Of a stretch of DNA of 44,141 nucleotides, positions 38,956 through 44,141 are shown in pieces. The stretch comes from Clostridiales bacterium (lineage in GTDB: Bacteria; Bacillota; Clostridia; Oscillospirales; Acutalibacteraceae): the NCBI GenBank assembly GCA_012523185.1, contig JAAYIY010000038.1, positions 1-44,141 of the forward strand, in the 5' to 3' direction. The notes below the pieces were generated by a model, which did not search any database, was not told the origin of the DNA, and was given only the letters and a program-made list of their open reading frames with translations. Positions within the stretch are counted from its first letter, which is position 1. Every line of letters begins with the position of its first letter. The position numbers were made by a program, and so were the translations under genes.

Positions 38956-39031
38956 GCGGCTTGTTGACAGCCGCAACCTGCGGAACACCGTAGATTGTCG
39001 GCAGTCACAGCCTCCGGGATTTCCCCGGAGG
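38956..39031 (+). other. Two hairpins between the fibre gene and the small ORFs
   Basis: GCGGCT / AGCCGC at 38956-38974 and a perfect 8-bp stem CCTCCGGG-ATTTC-CCCGGAGG at 39011-39031. Neither is followed by a run of T, so they may stabilise or regulate the transcript rather than end it. Confidence 0.5.
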
Positions 39032-39054
39032 TAACTTTTATAAGGAGAAAAGCC

Positions 39055-39162
39055 ATGACAACAATAACAAAAGATACAGCCCCCACCTGCGGCAAAACGC
39101 GGCGCGGCACGGGCGCGCACAAGGTCGGGTTCACCGACTATGTCAAGGGGGCGCAGAATTGA
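39055..39162 (+). CDS. Tiny ORF of 35 residues in the tail-fibre cassette
   Basis: ATG with AAGGAG upstream; the product ('MTTITKDTAPTCGKTRRGTG', then 'VGFTDYVKGAQN') is basic and has no membrane segment. It overlaps the next ORF (TGATG at the junction), suggesting coupled translation. Not recognised. Confidence 0.55.
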   Translation: MTTITKDTAPTCGKTRRGTGAHKVGFTDYVKGAQN

Positions 39163-39248
39163 TGGAAACGAGCCTTTATAAAATTCACAACAAAACTGAA
39201 AAAGGCAGAATAAGCATCAGCTCCGCCTGTGCGGAGGTGATAAAGTGA
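39162..39248 (+). CDS. Tiny ORF of 28 residues in the tail-fibre cassette
   Basis: Begins 'METSLYKIHNKTEKGRISIS' and ends just past the start of the next gene (overlap of four bases, GTGA at 39245-39248). Its only support is the chain of overlapping stops and starts; it may be just a translational relay. Not recognised. Confidence 0.4.
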   Translation: METSLYKIHNKTEKGRISISSACAEVIK

Positions 39249-39562
39249 CGGCAGTGCAATTAGCGGCTTCGTTTGTCGGCGCGGCAATCAGCGCCGCGGT
39301 CGGTATTATTGTTTGGCGGTTGCAGCGGCGTATAGACAAGGCGGAGATAAACCGCGGAGAAGTGGAAAAGTCGCGCAAGAAAAATGAGGTGCTGCTCATA
39401 AAAAGCAGCAGGGCGGCAATCGCTCTCGGAGAAGCGACGGCAATGGCTATTAAAAACGGAAAATGCAACGGCGAGACAGAAAAAGCGCTTGCCTACGCAC
39501 GCGAAATAAAGCATGAGCAAAAAGACTTCCTGTATGAACAGGGAGTCAGAGCGATGTATTAA
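39245..39562 (+). CDS. Small one-TM protein of the kind found near phage lysis genes
   Basis: 105 residues from GTG 39245 with GGAGG upstream. An N-terminal membrane helix ('LAASFVGAAISAAVGIIVW') is followed by a charged helix and the C-terminal motif 'AYAREIKHEQKDFLYEQGVR'. I recognise this tail, with 'LLIKSSRAAIALGEATAMA', as a type often seen downstream of tail-fibre genes in prophages of gut Firmicutes. Its biochemical role is not known. No endolysin follows. Confidence 0.72.
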   Translation: MTAVQLAASFVGAAISAAVGIIVWRLQRRIDKAEINRGEVEKSRKKNEVLLIKSSRAAIALGEATAMAIKNGKCNGETEKALAYAREIKHEQKDFLYEQGVRAMY

Positions 39563-39568
39563 TTTGAC

Positions 39569-39608
39569 GGGATCGTATCAAATGCCGATACGGTCCCTTT
39601 TATATTTT
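39569..39608 (+). terminator. Rho-independent terminator of the tail-fibre cassette
   Basis: An 11-bp stem, GGGATCGTATC (39569-39579) with GATACGGTCCC (39587-39597), loop AAATGCC, followed by TTTTATATTTT. Confidence 0.92.
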
Positions 39609-39716
39609 ACGCGCCCGCATAGCCGAAAGCTTTTCTTTGCGAAGCGGTAATTAATCGCTGCCATGCCATGCAGCCTAATGTCGGGAAAAGTGCGGTATGA
39701 CGGTCTTTTGCGGCTC

Positions 39717-39803
39717 AACCTCTCCGTCTCCGCTGAAGCGGAGCCACCTCTCCTAAGAGGAGAGGCAGTGCGTGCCACCTCTCCTGCCACCGTGGCTTTC
39801 CCT
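39717..39803. repeat. Further copy of the dispersed palindromic repeat
   Basis: The segment with CCGCTGAAGCGGAGCCACC and CCTAAGAGGAGAGGCAGTG is nearly identical to blocks in the 905-1319 array (compare 979-1035 and 1125-1181). The remaining gap (39609-39716 and 39804-39885) shows no gene. Confidence 0.8.
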
Positions 39804-39885
39804 AAAACATTATCGCAGGGATGCAGTGTTAAAAACGTCAGTTTTTAAATAGGTTCGGCAAAGGTGTTAAGGGGCTGTTATGCGT

Positions 39886-40551
39886 TTAGCTTTCCGGCAA
39901 TGGAACAGCAGTAATTTCTTTTTGAAACAGACCTGTTAAAATTATAATTATGCCCGGCACAAACAATATTAAAGAAAAAAGAGCTGATTTGGAATCAAGG
40001 ACAGTAAGAACATAATATGACATTATTGTCCCGAAAATGAAGGCGGAAAAGCGGATTGCCCAAAACAATACGGCTCTCCAATCGCCTTTTGCGATGTTGA
40101 TTCCGATATCGGTAATGGGACCTGTTAAATGGGTCGTCCTGCCAATTGGCGTTAAGCTTGTGGCGGCGTTTTGCGCGCCCATACTAAAAGGTATGGCAAC
40201 CAATGTGAATACAGCCGCCCCGCTCCCTAAAAACAGTATAACGGCAGATGTAATTATTATGGCAATCCCTGACAAATATAAGCCGGCGCACAATCCATTT
40301 CTTTTTGTAATGAAAGCGGAAAGGCAAGCGCCTATCATAAAAGACAATATAATAAACAGCAAGCTTTTTATTCCGTCTGCGTCGCCGCTGAAGATTTTTT
40401 TGCCCAATTTCGCAACACGGCCGGTCATAAACGAGATGTTTTCATCAGAAAAGATATGTAAAGCAAAAGTGTCAACCCATCCCGCCGCAAATGCCAAAAT
40501 GAAACCTGAAATATTTATTGATATATAAAATGCATCAGCATTTTTCTTCAC
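39886..40551 (-). CDS. DUF1275 (YoaK-like) membrane protein
   Basis: 221 residues from GTG 40551, eight bases after AAGGAGG; upstream in-frame ATGs lack such a site. About six membrane helices. The family pattern is visible: 'AAGWVDTFALHIF', 'NISFMTGRVAKLG' and 'MGAQNAATSLTPIGRTTHLT', which includes the conserved QNA and T-x-x-TG elements. The family has no established function. The gene is single and divergent from the tRNA operon. Confidence 0.85.
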   Translation of the reverse strand: MKKNADAFYISINISGFILAFAAGWVDTFALHIFSDENISFMTGRVAKLGKKIFSGDADGIKSLLFIILSFMIGACLSAFITKRNGLCAGLYLSGIAIIITSAVILFLGSGAAVFTLVAIPFSMGAQNAATSLTPIGRTTHLTGPITDIGINIAKGDWRAVLFWAIRFSAFIFGTIMSYYVLTVLDSKSALFSLILFVPGIIIILTGLFQKEITAVPLPES

Positions 40552-40786
40552 AAATTTATCCTCCTTAATTGTGCCGACGTATTGTAAAGTTTTCATAAAG
40601 CAAAACAAAAGCTTATAACATTCCGCCCTTTCCGAACAATGATTTTGCGATAAGACAACGTGTCTCCCCAAAAGAAAAAAGGAAATATGTTCTCATGGCT
40701 GATTATACCATAAAAACATATAAAATGAAAATTTAAAGCTTGGCTTTTTTTGAATCAAAAACATCGTAAAATATTTTTGAAAAGTA

Positions 40787-40815
40787 TTGCAAAAAAAAGT
40801 TGTATATGATATTAT
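40787..40815 (+). promoter_or_regulatory. Sigma-A promoter of the tRNA operon
   Basis: TTGCAA (40787-40792), a 17-bp spacer, TATTAT (40810-40815), 30 bases before tRNA-Asp. Confidence 0.65.
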
Positions 40816-40844
40816 GTTATTCGCTTGTGGGGAAGCGCCCATAC

Positions 40845-40921
40845 GGCCCGGTAGTTCAGCTGGTTAGAACGCTAGCCTGTCACGCTAGAGGTCGACGGTT
40901 CGAGTCCGTTCCGGGTCGCCA
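40845..40921 (+). tRNA. tRNA-Asp (anticodon GTC)
   Basis: 77 nt; acceptor GGCCCGG / CCGGGTC with one wobble pair; anticodon loop CTGTCAC giving GTC; CCA encoded. Confidence 0.97.
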
Positions 40922-40928
40922 CGCTCAC

Positions 40929-41004
40929 GCTGCTATGGCTCAGATGGCAGAGCACATCCTTGGTAAGGATGAGGTCACCAGTTCGAATCTGGTTAGCAGC
41001 TCCA
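40929..41004 (+). tRNA. tRNA-Thr (anticodon GGT)
   Basis: 76 nt; acceptor GCTGCTA / TAGCAGC; anticodon loop TTGGTAA giving GGT; CCA encoded. A perfect hairpin ACGGCGC-GTTTT-GCGCCGT (41004-41022) separates it from the next tRNA, probably a processing structure. Confidence 0.97.
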
Positions 41005-41027
41005 CGGCGCGTTTTGCGCCGTATCGA

Positions 41028-41104
41028 GGGCCATTAGCTCAGTTGGTTAGAGCAACCGGCTCATAACCGGTCGGTCCGGGGTTCGAGTCCCTGATGGCCC
41101 ACCA
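41028..41104 (+). tRNA. tRNA with CAT anticodon (Met elongator or Ile2)
   Basis: 77 nt; acceptor GGGCCAT / ATGGCCC; anticodon loop CTCATAA giving CAT; CCA encoded. The anticodon loop alone cannot tell elongator tRNA-Met from tRNA-Ile2, whose C34 would be modified to lysidine. Confidence 0.93.
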
Positions 41105-41106
41105 AT

Positions 41107-41182
41107 AGGGGTATAGCTCAGTTGGTAGAGCATCGGTCTCCAAAACCGAGTGTCCCGAGTTCAAATCTTGGTGCCCCTGCCA
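41107..41182 (+). tRNA. tRNA-Trp (anticodon CCA)
   Basis: 76 nt; acceptor AGGGGTA / TGCCCCT; anticodon loop CTCCAAA giving CCA; 3' CCA encoded. It is the last gene of the four-tRNA operon. Confidence 0.97.
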
Positions 41183-41189
41183 GCAAAAG

Positions 41190-41237
41190 AAGCTTCGTAA
41201 TCGTTGATACATAATGATTTCGAGGCTTTTTGTTTTG
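41190..41237 (+). terminator. Rho-independent terminator of the tRNA operon
   Basis: A long hairpin, about 16 bp with one mismatch (AAGCTTCG arm at 41190 against CGAGGCTT ending 41228), followed by TTTTTGTTTT. It lies close to the end of the convergent alkyltransferase gene. Confidence 0.88.
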
Positions 41238-41317
41238 GCGTCAACGCTTTGAGGCTTTGAGGCTTGCCAATGCTCCGCGGTTTTTCCGCAATCGGCCAAG
41301 GCAAAAGGCGCCGCCGT

Positions 41318-41635
41318 TTATTCTCCGCGCCAAGCGTATCTTTCCATGTCGACTTTGCCGTCGGGGAGGAATGAGACTCCCTCGTCCTCAAGCATTCGGC
41401 GCTGGATGCATTCGCCGCCAAAGGCAAAGGCTTTTGAGGTTTCGCCGAAGCGGTTGACGACGCGGTGGCACGGTATTTTGCCGGGCATGGGGTTGACATG
41501 CAGGGCAAAGCCGACGACTTGTGACCAGCGCGGATTTCCCGCCATTGCGGCTATCTGCCCATATGTCGCGACGCGGCCGGGCGGTATTTTAATTACAATT
41601 TCATATATTCTCTCAAAGGTGTTTCCCATCGGCAT
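41318..41635 (-). CDS. MGMT-family DNA alkyltransferase domain protein
   Basis: 105 residues. Only the C-terminal DNA-binding/alkyl-acceptor domain of O6-alkylguanine-DNA alkyltransferase is present: 'IPPGRVATYGQIAAMAGNPR' and the acceptor motif PCHRV (Cys56 with its His). Because the Cys is kept, it could transfer alkyl groups itself, unlike alkyltransferase-like proteins that have Trp there. The start may be the ATG at 41635 or the one at 41629; the AGGAG site fits either. It overlaps the end of the upstream gene by 23 bases. Confidence 0.88.
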   Translation of the reverse strand: MPMGNTFERIYEIVIKIPPGRVATYGQIAAMAGNPRWSQVVGFALHVNPMPGKIPCHRVVNRFGETSKAFAFGGECIQRRMLEDEGVSFLPDGKVDMERYAWRGE

Positions 41636-42077
41636 CTATCTCCTGCGCGACAAGTCGCGCCGCGTATTTTACGCAATCCTTGCATTTTCTTGTTTTGTAA
41701 TATTCTTTTGTGCGCTCCACAGGCGTCGGCGAACAGTCCCCGGCGATTTTCGCTCCAAGCAGCTCGGAGCAAATTATGCTGCCGAATTCGGACTCGAACT
41801 TTTCGCAAAGCCTTCGCACAAGCTTGTAGCTCTCTTTTTTTGCGTCGGGCGAATCGTCGGCATAAAGAAGCCCGAGGACGATACCCATGCCGCTCACCGC
41901 TCCGCAGACATATCTCTTTCTTGCGAATCCGCCGCCCAGGGAGCAGGACAGCCTTAAAAGTGTTTCGGGCGGAATGCCGACGTCTTTTGAAAAGGCCGCC
42001 GTCACCGACTGCGCGCAGTTGTAACCCTTCAAAAAATATTCCTCGGCCTTTTTCTCATAATCAATATTATAACTCAT
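41613..42077 (-). CDS. C_GCAxxG_C_C family cysteine-rich protein
   Basis: 154 residues. The family pattern is visible: 'YFLKGYNCAQSVTAAF' (Cys21), 'LLRLSCSLGGGFARKR' (Cys45), 'VCGAVSGMGIVLGL' (Cys58), 'SIICSELLG' (Cys103) and a terminal 'KCKDCVKYAA' (Cys132, 135). Members are proposed to be redox or metal proteins; the substrate is unknown. It overlaps the alkyltransferase gene at its 3' end, so the two are likely one operon. Confidence 0.88.
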   Translation of the reverse strand: MSYNIDYEKKAEEYFLKGYNCAQSVTAAFSKDVGIPPETLLRLSCSLGGGFARKRYVCGAVSGMGIVLGLLYADDSPDAKKESYKLVRRLCEKFESEFGSIICSELLGAKIAGDCSPTPVERTKEYYKTRKCKDCVKYAARLVAQEIDADGKHL

Positions 42078-42213
42078 AAATACATTGCAACCCCTATGAC
42101 TTCTGAAAATTATTGTCGGCGCGCTTGCGCCGGAGCGGGTGCGGTGATTTTGAAAATTGCCGCCGCGCTTAAAAAACGTCGGCGTTTAAACTTGTGAAAT
42201 AAAGGAAGAAAAA

Positions 42214-43068
42214 ATGAAAAGGTTTATCTTTGCGGCTCTTGTGTTTTCTTTGGCATTGCAGCTTTCGTCATGCGGGCAAAACAGCGCACCTGTGTCGGAC
42301 GGCGCGGACATTTCGCGCACCGAGCAGCACGGCGAACAATCTGTGACGAGCAGCTTTGAAGCATCCGAATCTTTTTCGGAAACAGAAACGGGCGAGTCGG
42401 ATGAAACAACAGAGCCTGTTCCGATGGAAAAAGCGGATGTTTTAAAGCTTTATAACGATGCCATGGCAAAGGTGAAGGTCAAAAAGACAGCATTTGAAAA
42501 AATCAGGGAGACGGGCAATGAGTCGTACACATCAGACCTTGCCCTCAAGGCTTTTAAGGACACCGTCTTTAAATTTATCGGAATCGGCGGCGAAAACATA
42601 TACTCAAAGTCAGTCGAAAGGAACGACGCGCGTCATACGCGCTACTTTAATGAAAGCACGTTGACGGAGGACGACATTGACGACGCCGTATGTGAAAAAA
42701 ACGCCGAGGGTGTTTCAACCATCACGATTAAAGTGAAGGACGGCTCAAGCTCAATAACAAACGGCGCGGATTTAAAAATAAACGCGCCGATTGACAAGTG
42801 CGGTATAAGAGCGGGGGAGGACGACAAGGAATTTTACGACCACAAGTCGGCGCAAAACATTTTTGACGCCATAGACAAAATAGCCGCGAAAGCAACAGTC
42901 AATGAAAGCTATCAAAACGCTGTCGTCAAGGCGGAGACGGACAAAAAGGGAAGGCTGATATCGCTTGAGGTGGCATTTGACATAGACGTCGAAATTTTGG
43001 GCGTCTACGACTCCGGCTGCCGAGTGACTGCCGCGACTGTCGTCAGGTTCAGCGATTTCGCGTGGTGA
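42214..43068 (+). CDS. Lipoprotein of unknown function
   Basis: 284 residues, ATG with AAGGAAG upstream. The lipobox 'LQLSSCGQ' gives lipidated Cys20, followed by a Ser/Glu/Thr-rich linker to about residue 70. The remaining ~210 residues are mixed alpha/beta with alternating charged strands at the end ('LISLEVAFDIDVEILGVYDS'). No family is recognised. It converges on the next lipoprotein with seven bases between the stops. Confidence 0.8.
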   Translation: MKRFIFAALVFSLALQLSSCGQNSAPVSDGADISRTEQHGEQSVTSSFEASESFSETETGESDETTEPVPMEKADVLKLYNDAMAKVKVKKTAFEKIRETGNESYTSDLALKAFKDTVFKFIGIGGENIYSKSVERNDARHTRYFNESTLTEDDIDDAVCEKNAEGVSTITIKVKDGSSSITNGADLKINAPIDKCGIRAGEDDKEFYDHKSAQNIFDAIDKIAAKATVNESYQNAVVKAETDKKGRLISLEVAFDIDVEILGVYDSGCRVTAATVVRFSDFAW

Positions 43069-43075
43069 CAGGCTG

Positions 43076-43861
43076 TCAGTCGGCGCTGATCTTTTTTTCG
43101 ATGCCGGCAATCGCCGCTGCCTTTCCTTCGACACAGCAAGCGTCGCCGACATCCAACACGTCGGAGCTTTCCGAAAGCAGCTTGTCGATGTAGTCCTGAT
43201 AATCGCCGTCGGCAAGTCGGCTGTATTCCTCATAGACGCTTGTGTCTTTTGATCTTTTATCCATGAATGATTTTTGAAGCTCTTTTTTGTAGGAGCTTGA
43301 AATTTGACCGACTGTCAGCAATTTTTCAAAAAAGGTCGGGGTGAACTCGTCGCCGTAGTAGTCTGACAGGTAGTCCGCGAATGAGAGGTCTTTTTCGGAC
43401 GCCGCGCCGCGCGCATGTTCAAGATTGTCGTTTATAGAGCGGAAATCGTTGCCGTCAAGCTCGAAATCCGCGTCTTTTGCCGCGTCGTTATAAAGTGTTA
43501 TAACTCTGTTAAAGTCCTTGACGGCAAGAGCCGCAAACTCGTCGGACCAAAGGATGGGCGTGCCGTCTTTTTCCTTTAAAAAGTGTTGCTTGGCGGGTGA
43601 GACGTCGGGGTCAAAGTTGTCGCCGTAACCGAACTGGAAGCCGTCATTTTTCACGTTGGAGCAGACACTGTTCCAAACGCTGATGTAATAATACCTGAAA
43701 AACAGGCCGCGCTCATCGTTGGAAATGACGGGAAAGCCCTCTTTGTTTATAGCGGCGACCGTTTCTGAGCTTGTTTGCGGTTCATCGCTCTCCGTCGAGC
43801 AAGCGCTGACGGCGGCAAGGAATAAAAAGGAAATCAAAAGGCAAGCTATTGTTTTTTTCAT
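43076..43861 (-). CDS. Lipoprotein of unknown function, largely helical
   Basis: 261 residues from ATG 43861 (an earlier in-frame ATG overlaps the AAAGGGAC binding site). The lipobox 'LAAVSACS' gives a lipidated Cys near residue 21. The body is mostly helical and charged ('DFNRVITLYNDAAKDADFEL', 'SSSYKKELQKSFMDKRSKDT'). A trigger-factor/SurA-like chaperone fold is conceivable from the helical character but is not shown. It is the last gene before the contig end. Confidence 0.78.
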   Translation of the reverse strand: MKKTIACLLISFLFLAAVSACSTESDEPQTSSETVAAINKEGFPVISNDERGLFFRYYYISVWNSVCSNVKNDGFQFGYGDNFDPDVSPAKQHFLKEKDGTPILWSDEFAALAVKDFNRVITLYNDAAKDADFELDGNDFRSINDNLEHARGAASEKDLSFADYLSDYYGDEFTPTFFEKLLTVGQISSSYKKELQKSFMDKRSKDTSVYEEYSRLADGDYQDYIDKLLSESSDVLDVGDACCVEGKAAAIAGIEKKISAD

Positions 43862-43974
43862 GTTTATTGTCCCTTTCATTATTTATATCTTTGGGCGGAC
43901 GCCGATAAAGCGCCGCGAAAGCTATTATATCACATTATTTTTAAGATTAAAACCCTTATTGTTGTTTTTTTAAG

Positions 43975-44141
43975 ACCCATACACAGCAAAAGATCCAAAC
44001 ACTTGCACCGTCCCGCCGTCCCGCCGTCCCGCCGCGCCCCCCGCCCCTGCCGCCCCACGTCCGCCGCACCCCGCCGCCCAAGCCCGCACCCGCCTGCTCT
44101 GCGCCCGTACCCGGCACACCACACCCCGCCCCCCCATGTAC
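43975..44141. other. C-rich low-complexity contig end
   Basis: From about 44008 the sequence becomes extremely rich in C with near-repeats of CCGTCCCG and few A or T. The flanking sequence is ordinary AT-rich intergenic DNA. No coding frame in it has a start or family support. It is most likely a sequencing or assembly artefact at the contig edge. Confidence 0.7.

Noticed and set aside
38956..39031. Hairpins after the tail-fibre gene as transcription terminators
   Set aside because: Neither is followed by a T-run, and the closely spaced small genes with a real terminator at 39569 suggest one transcript.

Overview
The window looks like a chromosomal contig from an anaerobic, low-to-mid GC Firmicute of the class Clostridia (Oscillospirales/Ruminococcaceae-like). 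Supporting signs are strong AGGAGG-type ribosome binding sites with frequent TTG and GTG starts, sigma-A promoters with 17-bp spacers, clostridial gene orders (Asp23 - fakA - recG; rsmD - coaD - coiled-coil protein; rpoB - rpoC - rpsL - rpsG - fusA - tuf), lipoproteins with LxxC lipoboxes, and GLUG and BspA-type surface proteins. Taxonomy is inferred from these features only, since no rRNA gene is present.

Positions 1-6.5 kb are an accessory, decayed region. It holds the N-terminal part of a GLUG-repeat surface protein, a three-copy 146-bp tandem repeat, a tRNA-Arg followed by a four-copy ~90-bp repeat whose units each look like a terminator, a BRCT-protein relic, part of a MITE, an alpha/beta hydrolase whose C-terminus is encoded by a dispersed repeat, and a second GLUG surface protein flanked by IS5-type transposase relics and a DUF7000 relic.

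Positions 6.5-11.5 kb (minus strand) form a likely operon ychF - TPP enzyme - rsmD - coaD - coiled-coil protein - tRNA-Gly, driven by a promoter divergent from that of the next block. Positions 11.6-19.7 kb (plus) carry a peptide-binding lipoprotein, Asp23/Gls24, fakA, recG, an iron-type alcohol dehydrogenase and a PrcB-like lipoprotein. A complete MITE-like element follows. Then come a Cys-cluster protein, a BspA-type LRR surface protein overlapping a radical-SAM activase, and a convergent Cu/Zn SOD-like gene.

Positions 23.7-36.3 kb are the transcription/translation core: rpoB, rpoC, rpsL, rpsG, fusA and tuf, with promoters before rpoB, rpsL and tuf and a strong terminator after tuf. RpoB has a duplicated acidic C-terminal tail, and S12 has Arg where Lys88 (E. 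coli numbering) is usual.

Positions 36.3-39.6 kb hold an isolated phage-tail-fibre-like cassette: a strong promoter with a LexA-box-like palindrome on its start region, an 810-aa fibre-like protein, two tiny overlapping ORFs, a one-TM phage-type protein and a terminator. No capsid, integrase or lysin is present. The right end has a DUF1275 membrane protein, a four-tRNA operon (Asp, Thr, Met/Ile2, Trp), an alkyltransferase-family gene overlapping a C_GCAxxG_C_C gene, two convergent lipoproteins, and a C-rich contig end that looks like an artefact.

The most unusual signals are: a nearly identical C-terminal tail (WxQWILxIFLFGWIW) on two otherwise unrelated surface proteins, conserved at protein level but not at silent sites; the apparently SOS-controlled lone tail-fibre cassette; and the terminator-repeat array behind tRNA-Arg.
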